A DNA stretch of 64,000 nucleotides from NCBI RefSeq assembly GCF_021462225.1, contig NC_061800.1, positions 2,924,501 to 2,988,500 of the forward strand, read 5' to 3'. Within the stretch, counting starts at the first letter, position 1. Every line of letters begins with the position of its first letter. The translations under genes were made by a program, and so were the position numbers. This stretch comes from Girardinichthys multiradiatus (Eukaryota; Chordata; Actinopteri; Cyprinodontiformes; Goodeidae). Positions 10,962 through 22,765 of the stretch are shown here, piece by piece. The notes under the pieces were generated by a model. That model ran no database searches, was not told where the DNA came from, and worked only from the letters and a program-made list of their open reading frames with translations.

Positions 10962-12004
10962 CACTCACCGGCCACTTTATTAGGTACACCTGTCCAACTG
11001 CTCGTTAACGCAAATCTAATCCTAATTCTAATCAGCCAATCACATGGTAGCAACTCAAGGCATTTAGGCATGTACACATGGTCAAGACGATCTGCTGCAG
11101 TTCAAACCGAGCATCAGAATGGGAAAGAAAGGTTGATGCCAGAGGTCAGAGGAGAATGGCCAGACTGGTTCGAGCTGATAGAAAGGCAACAGTAACTCAA
11201 ATAACCACTCGTTACAACCAAGGCATGCAGAAGAGCATCTCTGAATGCACAACACGTTGAACCTTGAGGCAGATGGGCTACAGCAGCAGAAGACCACACC
11301 GTGTGACACTCCTGTCAGCTAAGAACAGGAAACTGAGGCTACAATTCGCACAGGCTCACCAAATTTGGACAATAGAAGATTGGAAAAACGTTGCCTGGTC
11401 TGATGAGTCTCGATTTCTGCTGCGACATTCGGATGGTAGGGTCAGAATTTGGCATCAACAACATGAAAGCATGGACCCATCCTGCCTTGTATCAACGGTT
11501 CAGGCTGGTGGTGGTGGTGTAATGGCGTGGGGGATATTTTCTTGGCACACTTTGGGCCCCTTAGTACCAATTGAGCATCGTGTCAACGCCACAGCCTACC
11601 TGAGTATTGTTGCTGACCACGTCCATCCCTTTATGACCACAGTGTACCCTTCTGATGGTTACTTCCAGCAGGATAACGCGCCATTTCATAAAGCATGAAT
11701 CATCTCAGACTGGTTTCTTGACCATGACAATGAGTTCACTTTACTCAAATGGTCTCCACAGTCACCAGATCTCAATTGAGCACCTTTGGGATGTGGTGGA
11801 ACGGGAGATTCGCATCATGGATGTGCAGCCGACAAATCTGCAGCATCTGTGTGATGCTATCATGTCAATATGGACCAAACTCTATGAATAATGTTTCCAG
11901 TACCTTGTTGAATCTATGCCACAAAGGATTAAGGCAGTTCTGAAGCCAAAAGGGGGTCCAACCCGGTACTAGCAAGGTGTACCTAATAAAGTGACAGGTG
12001 AGTG
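10962..12004 (+). mobile_element. Tc1-like transposon (CACTCACC ends) inside the L2 copy
   Basis: The ends are CACTCACCGGCCACTTTATT on the left and, inverted, CACTCACCTGTCACTTTATT on the right, about 30 bp each, with TA on both sides (10960-10961 and 12005-12006). At 1043 bp it is short for Tc1. The empty target survives in the sister L2 copy near 43032-43048, where CTCTCTTTTTAATTTTCATC is uninterrupted. A degraded antisense copy of the same family lies at 14553-14885. Confidence 0.93.
11078..11895 (+). pseudogene. inactivated Tc1-like transposase
   Basis: Recognisable blocks are an N-terminal DNA-binding part (RRMARLVRADRKATVTQITT), the first catalytic aspartate in AWSDESRF, the second in QQDNAPFH, and the third motif SPDLN..IEHLWDVV. 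It is broken in several places. There is an in-frame TGA at 11258, another TGA just after QQDNAPFHKA at 11696, and a small deletion at about 11774 that removes the NP of the last catalytic motif and shifts the frame. It cannot encode a working enzyme. Confidence 0.9.
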
Positions 12005-12006
12005 TA

Positions 12007-12300
12007 ATTTTCATCAGAACTCTGGCTGCAGCTTTTTGAATCAGCTGAAGGCTTTTAACTGCATTTTGTGGACATCTTGATAGTAAAGAATTACAATAGT
12101 CCAGCCTTGAAGTAACAAATGCACGTTTTTCAGCATCACCCATGGACAGGATATTTCTAATTTTCGGGAGGTGAAAGATGGAAATCCTAGAAACTTGTTT
12201 AATATGGAATTTAAATGACATGTGCTGATCAAAAATAACACTAAAGTTTTTAGCTTTATTACCGGAGGTCAATTTAATGCCATCCACATTAATTCATTGA
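12007..12300 (-). pseudogene. L2 reverse-transcriptase segment upstream of the Tc1 insertion
   Basis: The minus strand encodes DGIKLTSGNKAKNFSVIFDQ, followed by SFKFHIKQVSRIS and a RLDYCNSLLS motif, all characteristic of L2 after the YADD box. It joins 10610-10959 once the Tc1 element is ignored. A few codons before RLDYCN are missing compared with the copy at 43017-43955. Confidence 0.8.
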
Positions 12301-12329
12301 CTAAGCAGTTTCTTTTTCAGTAGTGGTCA

Positions 12330-12745
12330 AACATCTCTACTTGGTCTCATCTGTCCAAAGAGCACTGTAAAACTTGGTTCATTTAGATTCAACTTTGCAA
12401 AGCTAAATGCTGTCAGATTTGTTTCAGAAACAGATACTGTCCCGTGGCAACCTTTCCAAACAAGCCATACTTGTTCAGTCACCACACTGAAGAACATTTC
12501 AGCACAACCATCTCAGACCAGCTGTTAAGCACAGTGGTGGAGCGGTGGTGGTTTGGGCTTGTTATGCAGCCTGATAACCTGGTTACCTTGTAGTCATTAA
12601 GCTGAACATAACATCCATGTAGCAAAGTCAAATGTGAGACTGTCTGATGCTGAGGCTTGCTCGCAATAAAGTCCTGAAAAAGGGTGGGACAAAGTTTCCT
12701 CACAACAAAGTAAGATTGTTTAAAAATGTGTTTTTGCGGCATTAC
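12330..12745. mobile_element. possible Tc1/mariner-like fragment
   Basis: Phrases such as CTTGGTCTCATCTGTCCAAAGAGCAC and a GTGGTGGAGCGGTGGTGGTTTGGGC block resemble antisense and sense parts of decayed fish Tc1-like transposases. No catalytic motif survives and no ends are visible, so the family call is tentative. Confidence 0.35.
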
Positions 12746-12784
12746 TTTCTTTATTTAATCATTTCTTGAAATGGTGTAAAACGA

Positions 12785-12910
12785 GGGAGAAGACATGCAG
12801 CACAGGTCACCATGGCCAGGACTCAAACCAGGGGACAGCCGTGTCGAGGGCTGAAGCCTCTCTGTACATGGGCCATGGGCTCTACCACTGCAACCCAACT
12901 CTCTGTAAGT
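12785..12910 (-). mobile_element. tRNA-headed SINE-like fragment
   Basis: The segment GGGAGAAGACATGCAGCA...GGACTCAAACCAGGGG...GGGCTCTACCACTG looks like the reverse complement of a tRNA-like head. GGACTCAAACC sits where the Pol III B box would be, with one change. It is short and without a clear tail. Confidence 0.4.
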
Positions 12911-14552
12911 TATTGCTGCTAACTGTTGTTCTACGTTAATCTCATAATATCATGTATCAAAGATGCATTAAATATAGTTTAATTATCACTGATTTGATTT
13001 TCATGTTTTTTTTCTTACGTCAAATCAGCTCAAAATCAAATGGATAGTTTTCATGTCACTTTCCAATGGTCCATGCTTAGTTAATGACATATTTGTTCGG
13101 GTCCTACTGGAGATCAGCAGCATGTTTGGCTCTCAGCAATTATTCATCATTCTAACTGGCAGGCTGTGAGTGTTTGCAGTGAAGAGGTGGCTCCGCGGTG
13201 GCTGGCTGAGCTGTACCTTCTTCATTCCTGATTGATTCCTTTGTCTCAGTGTCTTTAGAGCAGGACAATATCTCAATAACTTGATTTTATCTTGAATGCA
13301 GTTTGCTGCTGTAACTGTTAATTGATTAGCTGAATGAAAGATAATGACTAATCAGATTATTGCTTAATCATGTATGTTGTTTATTGGTCTCAGCAGTGAC
13401 TCTTTGCGGGTTTATCATTGGTCCTTCTTTCTGTTTGAGTCAGAGAGGTGTGTGATCTGGAGCAGTGTGTATAATGCATGCATGAGGTTTGTACTAATTG
13501 TCCAATCTGAAAACGGCAAACTGAACAGAGGCTGTGACCTGCTGATGGCTTCAGTTGGACAATTTGTAAATTGCGTTTGGTCTGGGACAGATTTATGCAC
13601 TTCTCTGCTAACTTCAGAGTTGTCTATTTGTTCACTGCAGTAAGTAATTAGCCTCTTATTCTGTACTACACAGCAGTAAAACACTTTATTGGCTTCTTTC
13701 AGTAAACAAGAAAACCACTATGTGTTTACGTGCATGTCTGCCAAAAGCGCAGAACACGAGGTTTAAGAAAAGCATGTGTTCTCAGAATGTGATCACAACA
13801 GATGGAAACACAAAGGGATTTTCTTGTTAGACCAGTTCAGTGTAACTAAAGACTAGTTAAATAACATATGTGAAATCTCTGTTCCTGTGAAAACATTTGT
13901 CTGTAACACTTAGTGATAATTGGAACAGAAACCCTATGTTAGTCACATGAGTGTAACAATGAGCAGCCGCCAGGCTTAAACTCCTAAAATGTCTGGGCAG
14001 TTTCAGCCTGTACTTGTCCCACATTTAACACACTGTTGTAAATGAACAGCCTATATCCTGCACATGTACTCTGACTCTTATGTATGAAGTGTCTGAGAGG
14101 AGTGTTTCTCTCGCTCTCTCTCACTGTTCCTTTTCTCTATTCCTATTTGAAACAACAAGTAGTTCAACAAGTTTTAAAAAGCCAAACTTTTAATGGATCA
14201 TTTGTATTTTTAAAATTGATTCTGTAGAGATATTATGACCAGCTAGGTGGATTTTTAATTAAAATTCTTTACAGTAGGACCTCTGAGCAATTGTATCCAA
14301 AATTCCGTGCACAAATATGATGAGCTGCTCCATATAATGAATCAGAAGCCTAATTTCAATATCAGTGTGTGCAGTATTGCAATCACAAAGGATGGTTTTG
14401 ATGCAATACCTGATAAGCTGTTATATTTAGTCTGACGCAGCCTCCCTCTACATAGCAATAATATGTTCAGTTAGAACCCTTTATTACCTTCAGAACAGGT
14501 AATTCTAATTCTTCATGTCTTTGATTCAACATTGTGTTGAAAACCCTCCACA
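12911..14552. other. intronic DNA, no gene seen
   Basis: No transposon ends, splice-bounded exon or RNA gene was recognised. Open frames in this stretch are short and unlike any family I know. Confidence 0.45.
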
Positions 14553-14885
14553 GACATTTTGGTCCATAATAACATGGTAGCATCACACAGTTGCTTTAGA
14601 TTTGTTTGCTATACATCCATGATAATCTCTCATCCCACCACATGCCAGAGATGCTCTGTAGAATTGAGATCTGGTGACTGTGGAGACCATTGGAGTACAA
14701 GGAACTTGTTTTGTTCAAGAAACCAGTTGGCTGCTGGAGTTCAGTAATGATTGAATTGCTACTTAGGGGCCCTAAGTGTGCCAGAACAACTATCCCCTTG
14801 CCATTTAACCACCACCAACTGTCTGAACCATTGGTGAAAGGCAGAGTGGATCTGTACTTTCATGTTGTTCGCCTTACTTGAGTGC
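14553..14885 (-). mobile_element. degraded fragment of the CACTCACC-type Tc1 family
   Basis: The plus strand reads as the complement of the transposase gene found at 10962-12004: TTGGTCCATAATAACATGGTAGCATCACACAG, then ATCCATGATAATCTC, then TGTAGAATTGAGATCTGGTGACTGTGGA, then GTTCAAGAAACCAGT. An internal part is missing, and both terminal repeats are gone. It is the older relative of the nested copy. Confidence 0.75.
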
Positions 14886-16550
14886 CCCCAAGTGGTCAAA
14901 TATTTATCAGTCTAATTAATCATTAAACAAACTGTTGCTGTGTCTTTCACTTCTGGTTTCAAGCATCCAGCATGCTGAAGTAAGTGAGGCGTGTGCATGG
15001 TATAGCATCAGATAATTCTGGTGCTATACTGACAACTCAAATATTGCAGGCTATTGCTACAGTATTTGAGTTGTCAATGTGCAGTATAGAATGTAAGAGC
15101 TATGGCATTCCTGTGGCAGGGTTTTACGAACAAGAGAAAAATCTGTGCCACGCTGGCCTTTGTGGTGATCAGATTGTTTGTTTATGGTAGTGTCAAATTT
15201 ACACTAAGATGGTTGTGGAGTGTTATTTTCCTATGATATCATGCCTTTCGATGCCATTAAAACAACATTCAGATGTAAGATGGGGGAATAAGAATTTATA
15301 TGAGTTTCCGATGTTATTAATCCTTGCTTGTGAGATAAAAAGGGAGATCTGAAGGAGTTTAAATAAGCAGTCCTTTCTATTTTTCACCATCTGGAGTTTC
15401 TCTATTAACAGAAGTCAAGTTAAAAACTCTGATGCTCGACTGACTCAGTCTGTTTTATTGGCTGATCTGTTTACTAGCTCATCGTTCAGGCTTGTTGAGT
15501 GTTTATTTGTCCAACAGGCTGTTTTTCTAGTTTCTGTCTGCTTGTTGCCCTCCATTTAGCTCAAGTTGAGCTTAAAGCTTTGAATATCTGACATATGAAG
15601 ATTTAGTGTGCTGTGGTTTGGCTTGAGTCACTGAGTGTGTGTGTGTGTGTCTTTGTGTAGAGGAGTGCATGTCAGAGGCAGCTGAAAAACACTCCAGTCC
15701 AACCACAAGGGGTTCTTTGCAGGAGACTAAGCCTACTGTAGTGTGTGCAATCAGAACCTGAATTTCATTCATTTTGTAGTTCCCTTGCACACTGGATGAA
15801 TCCTGCAGTTGGAGCTGATTCTTTGCACCCTTCTTTTTCCTTCGTCTTACCTTTCTTTTCCTGCTGTGGGACTGTGTTTATTTTCTACATTTGCATCTTC
15901 TTTTTGTTCTTTGGTTGTCCTTTGATTTCTTCTGGCACCTGTTCAATGTGAATTACTTCGAAAAGAGTGCCAATTACACCTCATTCATCCTCTAAGGATG
16001 CCCCCCCCCCCCCCCCCCCCCTCCCACACACACAATGGAGGAACATTTGTGTCAAACTGTAAGTGAGAGAACAGAATCTGCATTACTGTGGGGGTATTTA
16101 TAGAACAGAGGGAATGAAAGTGGAAACATTAATCTCTAATATTCCTCCCTTCAGGAAACGAGTATCATCTGATCTTCTGGGCTTTACATCTGCTATCAGA
16201 GAGGGAAGCCTCACTGTTCTGTGGTTTTTGATGCTCATCCCAAATGCATTAGGGAGTTAAAGACATTAGTTTGCCACAAAAGGCATGTGTATAACACTCT
16301 TCTTGCCGACAGGCAGGGGGTTAGCTGTACCTGATGCGGCTTTGTGTGCTGCTGCTAGCCTGATGGAGTCTATGCATGGTTTGCATTTGGGCAGTGTTTG
16401 TTATATCTCTCGGTTATCTTCAGTCCATCTGGATACTGATTGGATTTGTTTCGCAGTTCATAACGGGGCTTTACAATTATTTCAAATTATTGTTCAGTTT
16501 CTTTTTGTGCCCCAAACGATCACAAAAACAATGTAACCATCAAAAAAATA
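14886..16550. other. intronic DNA with a 21-base C run and a hairpin
   Basis: No gene is seen. A run of C occupies 16001-16021, immediately followed by CTCCCACACACAC. A GT repeat lies at about 15635-15650. An inverted repeat at 15024-15089 is listed separately. Confidence 0.45.
15024..15089. repeat. inverted repeat, hairpin-forming
   Basis: TGACAACTCAAATA at 15030-15043 pairs perfectly with TATTTGAGTTGTCA at 15063-15076. An outer CTATACTG/CAGTATAG pair extends the stem with a bulge on one side. The loop is 19 nt. Its origin is unknown; a small MITE remnant is possible. Confidence 0.65.
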
Positions 16551-16839
16551 ATCAGTCAGTCAGTCATTTTCTATACCGTATCTTTCATAGTGGGTCACGG
16601 AGAAGCTGGTGCCTATCTCCAAACAACCATGCACACACTCATTCACACACCTAAGGGAAATTTAGAGAGACCAATTAATCTAACAAGCATGTCTTTGGAC
16701 TGTGGGAGGAAGCCGGAGTACCCAGTGAGAACCCATGCATGCACGGGGAGAACATGCAAACTCCATGCAGAAAGTTGAACCCAGGACCTTTTTGGTGAAA
16801 GGCAACAGCGCTACCAACTACGCCACCGTGCAGCCCCCC
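16551..16839 (-). mobile_element. SINE, copy 1 (tRNA-like head, AGTC tail)
   Basis: On the minus strand the head carries a Pol III A-box-like TGGCGTAGTTGGTAGCGCTG and a degenerate B box near GGGTTCAACTT. The body contains GTTTGCATGTTCTCCCCGTGC and TCCTCCCACAGTCCAAAGAC. It ends in repeated GACT (plus strand AGTCAGTCAGTC at 16553). Compared with copies at 35660-35983 and 38254-38657 it lacks about 70 bp around the GGTACACCCTGGACAGGT block. Short A-rich repeats flank it. Confidence 0.8.
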
Positions 16840-18494
16840 CAAAAAAAATTTATTTTTTATTTTGTAATGTTCCTCCTGTAACGCACCATTTCAAAGGCTG
16901 AACCCACGTGTGTATGAAAAAATCTATTCAAGTAAAAAAAAAAGGGGAGAAGCAGCCGCAGCGCCCAGTAGGAATGAAGATACTGCATTAAGGTTGATGT
17001 GAAACATGATGGGTAGGCGGCATCATCTCGCATTCTGAAAAAGTCAGCCATCAAGGAAGAAAAACTTTAAATGGGTAAATTAAACAGTACCTACAGCAGC
17101 AGCAACAGCAGCAATTGGCAAACACACTCCAAAACACGTGTTGTACATGAACTTTGATGACATCCGCAAAGCCGTAATATATCTACACAAACTCAAACAT
17201 GTCCAAACATAACTTTCTGTTGTTTTGTTGCTTCAGACAGACACCCGTGTCTGCACTCTGTGGCAAACAACTTTGGAACACTTTTTTTTCTAAATTTTTT
17301 CTTTATTTATTTTTTTCCAAGATTTCCAAGCCTATCTATCTGAGGTCGCTGTATTCAGAAAAATGACTGTTTAAACCCTTCTGCCTTGCCTTATCGGCTG
17401 TCCCTCTTTGCTCCAACCTCTTAATGTTCTGCTCACTTATTCATCATCCCAGAGAAGTGTGATCCTCCTTTTTAAAAGTAAACAAAAATCAATCCTATAT
17501 TATATATTATACTAGGAATCAATGATTAGAAAAGTGTTTTCTTCTGGTGAATATGGTGCCTCAGGGTACTCAGCTGTCACCATGCTCTTCACACACAGAC
17601 ACACACACATTCCAGGTCTGACCGCTCAGTCTGAGATTTTCCTTTCCACAGACAGCTGGTGTCTGGAGGCTGAAAGCTGATCCAGAGAGGCTGACGGTTT
17701 CATCTGATAGCTGAAACACGTGTTCCATGTTTGAACATTTGCTTCCCTCTTGTCTCCTTTAGGAGATACCTCTGGCTTCCTCCTGACCTCTGACCTTCTC
17801 TTGGTCAAGTTCCTGTGTGAGTGCTTGCCTAAAGAGACTAATATTACCGGATCAGTGGGTGATTTTCTGGAATTGCCAGCAAGCTAAAAAGTCCAGCTGG
17901 TTATTACCTTTTTAATTGAGAGAAAACGTCTGTACTTGTAGTAGTTTCCATGTATGGTGAGGTGTTTTGGCAGGGAACTTTATGGATTATTTTTCTCCAG
18001 AGTCATATACAGTTTGTTGTTAAGAGATAAAATGTCCAATATATGGAATGAAAGCTAAACCTGTATTTGATTGAAGTTGACTTTTGCTGGGTCTATATCT
18101 GTATTATATAAACATGTAAATAGCTGTCATGTTAGCATTACATGTGTTTTATATCCCAGGGGTCTTGGCCCATCCCAGGTGGCCCGATTTCTCAAAGCTT
18201 TTACGTTTCACTGCCAGCTGCACTCTTCTTCTGGTCTTTATTTTAGCGGTAGGGTATGCAAAGCTGCACCCTTCTTTGTAGACATTGAGTTTGTCTGCCT
18301 TACACAGTTGTGGCGCCTCCTACAGTAACCTGGTGGAGCTACTCAGAGAACCACTTCGTCCAAAAGCATTGTTTTCATTAATTTTTTATTAAATACACAG
18401 CAGAAAAATACTGAGTTCCGGACCTCGGTCTCCTCAATGGTAGCTACTACCATGCTCTGGACCACTCAGCAACAACCCTGTCCTTTTTCTTCCT
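16840..18494. other. intronic DNA, no gene seen
   Basis: AT-rich sequence with purine runs at 16930 and T runs at 17280-17310. No coding exon or known repeat is recognised. Confidence 0.4.
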
Positions 18495-18800
18495 ACACCA
18501 GGTTAGATACTTCTGACATTCTTCTGGTTGAAGAGAGGCTTAACACAAGGAATGTGACAGTTTAGCCCTTCTTCTGGACATATCTGTGTGGTGGCTCTTG
18601 AAGCTCTGACTTCAGCAGCAGTCCATGCTTTATGAATCTCCCCACAACTTCTGAAAGGGGTTAACTTCACAATCCCTCTTAAGGCTGCAATTATACCGGT
18701 TGTGCAGGATTTTCTATTACGCTTTCTTCTTCCACTTAACTTTCCATTAATATACCCGGATACCGCAGCCAACTTCTTTAGCAGTGGCATTTAAAGGCTC
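18495..18800 (-). mobile_element. Tc1-like transposase, N-terminal fragment
   Basis: The minus-strand reading gives a GKLSGRRKRNRKSCTT basic linker, then RGIVKLTPFRSCGEIHKAW and an EEGLNCHIPCVKPLFNQK motif, the junction between the DNA-binding and catalytic domains in Tc1. That KPLFNQ block is the very segment deleted from the transposase at 5410-6372. No catalytic residues remain. Confidence 0.75.
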
Positions 18801-19025
18801 AGTCTCCTTGTGGAAGGGGTATACTGGACAACTGTTGATTTAGCATTTTCCCTCATGATTGTAAAGGCCATATAATGACATTTATGTTGAGACCCCAGCC
18901 ATGGATTAAAACATGGTCGGAACATGGACTTTGAATTGTACACAGATGTCGGCATGAACCTCTCTACACCTTTTGGTATCACACTAGCTTTCCCCTAACC
19001 CAGCCCAAAAGGAGGAGTCACAGTG

Positions 19026-19290
19026 ACGTAAATGGTAAATGGACTGAACTTATATAGCACTTTTCCAGTCATACAGACTGCTCAAAGCGCTTTATACTAG
19101 AGCCACATTCACCCAATCGCACTCACTAACGCTCACAAATTCACACACCGATACAGAGATCTGTAGGCAACTTGAGGTTAAGTGCCTTGCCCAGGGGCAC
19201 ATCGACACATGGCAGGAGGAAGCTGGAATCGAACCCACAACCTTCTGATTGCAAGACAACTACTCTTCCTACTGAGCCACAGTCGCCTCT
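19026..19290 (-). mobile_element. tRNA-derived SINE (second type)
   Basis: On the minus strand the head reads GGCGACTGTGGCTCAGTAGG, with TGGCTCAGTAGG as A box and GGTTCGATTCC as a perfect B box. The body follows (GTGCCCCTGGGCAAGGCACTT, TAAAGCGCTTTGAGCAG) and it ends in AGTGCTATATAAGTTCAGTCC and CATTTACCATTTA. This is a common teleost SINE architecture. It looks almost full length, with a short direct repeat (GTAAATGG) at the tail. Confidence 0.85.
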
Positions 19291-19361
19291 AAATCATTTA
19301 GTCTGAACGTCATTTAGTCTGAACAAAAACACCTTGTTCCAACATGGTGGTCTCTACCACA

Positions 19362-20300
19362 CCCATCTCAAGCAAGAGCCAGACAGGGAAGACACCGCAT
19401 GTGAATGTCTCCTTGAAGGCAAGAAGGCATAACACCTCAACATGGATCCACAGTGACCACGATCTGACAGTCAAATACCCATTGATCGGAAGCAACTACA
19501 AAGTTGAGCATTCATCTGCTGCACGACTCTAAGGAAGCTATAGGGTTTCCTTTGTTAGCTGAAACCTCTAACAGCTAAGGCTAGGCAGGCCAGATGTTCC
19601 TTGTTGCCAGGTTAGGGCTAGTTAAGAATCAACTTTCCATAAATTGGGCAGTCATTCATAGATTGGAAATTATTAGTCTTCAATCAATAAAATGGTATTT
19701 CCCTAAAGGTTACTTTACTATATGTAATAGCTAATTAAACACCATTAAGAAACATTTATCCAGAAAGGCTGTTGGTTACAATTTAAAGTATTTTCCTTAA
19801 ATATTATTTTACTAAATAAAGACAGCTAATTAAACAACACTGAAAATTAATTATCCAGAAGGTTGTTTTTTTTTTTTCAGCAAAATAATTCTTTTAAATA
19901 TTATTTATTTAAATGTTTTATCTGCTATGCTGATCTTGCATTGTGGAAGGTGTACCAACTAAGTTCTAAGACTAACTTAACCGAAATTCCAGGTCCCTTA
20001 AGAAATTTCTTGGCTCTCAAACATAAATCACACTAAATTGTAATGTTGCATCAATTTATCGATCATGGTTTTTAACCATTTGTATTGAATCCCTTCTTCC
20101 TTATTTGTATATAGTTTGTTGGTACTTCCTTATTCTTTCATTCTGCTTGGTAGTTTAGTTGGATTGTTCTAGTATAGTAAAACGTTTGTTCATTGAAATA
20201 TATTTTATTTTAAGAGGACTTATTTTTGTTAATAGATTATGTTTTAAGAAATTTTGTGAAATCTTTAACTGTTTGAAAAAGGCAGAAATCCTCTTTTGTC
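19362..20300 (+). mobile_element. LTR-family copy A (truncated at both ends)
   Basis: It aligns over about 900 bp with the solo LTR at 29023-30829. The early block is AAGGCATAACACCTCAACATGGATCC. Later shared blocks are CTTGCATTGTGGAAGG, TAACTTAACC, TGTAATGTTGCATC and CTGCTTGGTAGTTTAGTTGGATTGTT. The outer promoter end and the last 200 bp are not recognisable. It has diverged clearly from the other two copies and is the oldest of the three. Confidence 0.75.
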
Positions 20301-20809
20301 TTGTCCTCTCTCTGACTAACTCCCATTATCTTCAAACTTACATATTAACCACTCCAAGTATTATGTTTGAAACATGAAATCATGTGGTACCTTTTTAATT
20401 TCATGAATCCATCCAGTGTAACAAATTTGTAAAAAAAAAAAAAAAGAAAAATCTCCTTTAGTTTCCTTGAGAATTGTCCCCCTGTTAGAATAGGTGGAAA
20501 ACACATTGCTTTAGTGTTTGTGTGTCCTCTGTCTTCCCAAACCCCCATTCGGTTATGACAGATGGCTGCTCACACTGAACCAGGTTCTGGGATTGATGTG
20601 ACTTGATGCAATCACTGGGGCCTCCTTAGATCGAGGCCTTTTTACCAGTTTGCATTATAGCTGGGATAATATTGTAAAATATGTGATTGACTTTGAATCT
20701 GCCTCAGGTACGGCAGGGGCACAGGGGTTAAAGAGTGCAGCTCATGTATGGAGGCTACAGTCCTCGACGCATCCGTCATGAATTCGATCCCCATATTGCG
20801 ATTTTCATT
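20301..20809. other. intronic DNA, no gene seen
   Basis: Contains a 15-base A run near 20431. At about 20722-20795 a short stretch (GGTTAAAGAGTGCAGCTCATG, ATGAATTCGATCCC) looks like a degraded tRNA-like SINE head. Confidence 0.35.
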
Positions 20810-20814
20810 CTGAC

Positions 20815-21249
20815 TGTTACGACCCCACTCGGTAAACATTTGAACCAGGTGTTTGTGAATGAAAGAGTAATTTATTGCTTTTCAGTTCAGTTTCTGTTAT
20901 TTGTAACAAAACAGACAAAAGGAGGGTACTTAACGAAGTACAAACCGTATGAAAATAAAAACAATTTAAAAAAGGAGTAAAACCCAAAATACACAATGAC
21001 TATAAATTTAACAAAATACACAATAATCAGTAATTTAACTAAAAATAATCCCCCAAAAGGAGGGACAAGCTAACTCAACAGTTTCTTAAATTAAAGCGTC
21101 CCTGCTAACAACAAGCAAACAAACACATCAAGATGAAGCTTAACAAGCTTTAAAGACACTCCTCTGAGACAAGATGGAGTCAAGCTAACCATCAAGCAGG
21201 TAAGCACACAAAATAGCCTAGCTTCCCAACAAGCAGGTAAGCCGTAACA
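20815..21249 (-). mobile_element. solo LTR with perfect ends
   Basis: The 435 bp begins TGTTACG and ends CGTAACA, a 7 bp perfect terminal inverted repeat of TG...CA type. It is flanked by the 5 bp target duplication CTGAC (20810-20814 and 21250-21254). No internal genes are present, so it is a solo LTR left by LTR-LTR recombination. Orientation is tentative: GCAATAAAT on the minus strand, about 60 bp from that end, fits a polyadenylation signal. The plus strand also has AATAAA near 20955. Confidence 0.85.
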
Positions 21250-21254
21250 CTGAC

Positions 21255-21753
21255 TTTGTTTTTGTTTGATAAAGACTTTTTTTAAAAATGTTTTTGTACA
21301 TTGTATATCTTGGGGTTAGATTGGACTAATTTTGGAACACATATGTAGCTTACATTATGTCCTGATAGGTAGGACCCTAGAGCTAAAGCAGGGGGTCCTT
21401 TTCCTTTCAGCATGACTTCATAAATGTTAAAGTCTCCTTCTACTTAGCTGGAATGAACAGATTTTGTGTTCACAACAATAACAAATTAGAAACCTTTTTT
21501 TAATCATAGAGTTTTAAAATCCGACAGCTCCTCAGCTGAGCTCTGTTAACAGCTCACAGTGAATGTTGTGGGTTATTCAGAGTGAATGTGACTGTGTTTC
21601 TAAGAGATATCTCTGTTCAAATAGACATCTGCAAAGCTAAAGTCTAGCTTATCTAATTCCTCCTGTAATTAGTTGCATGAATCAGTTACTCCATGAAGGG
21701 AATGCAATGACCCTTTAAATGTTTCTTCAAGTCTGCTTTCACACCGGTCACTG

Positions 21754-21801
<48 letters not shown>

Positions 21802-22765
21802 TGTGCTGAGTCAGCTCTCTCCAGATGGGATCTCTTCGTGTATCTGGAACACAGTACAGATGATGTCATTGCCCCCAAACACAAGCTTTAATTTGATAGG
21901 TTCTCTAAATATGAGTCAGATAGTGACAATACGTCAGAGCGAGGGAGAAAGAAAGAGATCCATATGATACCAGTAGTCAGAGGAATAGGTTTGCAAAGAC
22001 TTTCTGTTTCATTTTGTTTTTGGGTTTATCTTTAAGGAAAAAACGGTATTGTTGCCTGTGCAAATAATTGTTATTAATCACATTTTTTCAAATATTATAT
22101 TTAACACAATACGATTTTTTTGTATTGCAATAGAATTTGGATTAATGACTGAATCAAAATCATACACTATATGTATCATACAATGTGCATCATGATAATA
22201 TAAAGGTATTTTCTACCTCAACTTAGTGAAACATAGAATGTGGTGGCTTTCCTTTACACTTTATAGTTTTCTAAATCCAATTTAGAAAAAAACAATATTT
22301 ATTTATTGAAATATAGAACAAGATTTCTGTAATTTCAGTGTTCATCCTTGTACTGTGTCACCCTTTACGGTCAGTGAATTCTATTTATTTTTTTTTTTAA
22401 TCCTCCAGAGGGAATGTAACATTTATCAAGCGGCGCAGAAACAAGACAAAATCAGCATAAAATAATACAAAACTGTTTATATAACACAGCATTAACATAA
22501 GCAAAAGGCAAAATGCTACTGCTATCAAACAATGGGCAAGACGTTATATCAAAACACAATAAATTCATGTCTACTTGAGTTTGGACTACAAAATTGCAGA
22601 GAGAAATAAATATGGCAGACATGTGAAACTGATTAGCCAGAGGTCCATGACCTTATTTAGCTGTTCTGCAGCAAATACCGACGTAACAGTGGAAAAAACA
22701 TAACAGATAAAAGAGAAAACTGAACAGACTGAAAAATATGACCCAAACGTTATATAAAGATATCT
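21255..22765. other. intronic DNA with a GT microsatellite
   Basis: A (TG) repeat of about 20 units occupies 21755-21794. The rest is AT-rich with no recognised gene or transposon. Confidence 0.5.

Larger units (their letters stand above)
8991..12315 (-). mobile_element. L2-type LINE, copy B, split by two later insertions
   Basis: This is a 5'-truncated L2-clade LINE on the minus strand. Its 3' tail is at 8991, the C-terminal reverse-transcriptase reading frame at 10610-10959, and an upstream coding piece at 12007-12300. It is interrupted by a solo LTR (9577-10266) and by a Tc1-like transposon (10962-12004). The sister copy at 41795-43955 runs straight through both insertion points and so supplies the original sequence. 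Homology stops at about 12315, just before a different fragment begins. Confidence 0.85.
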
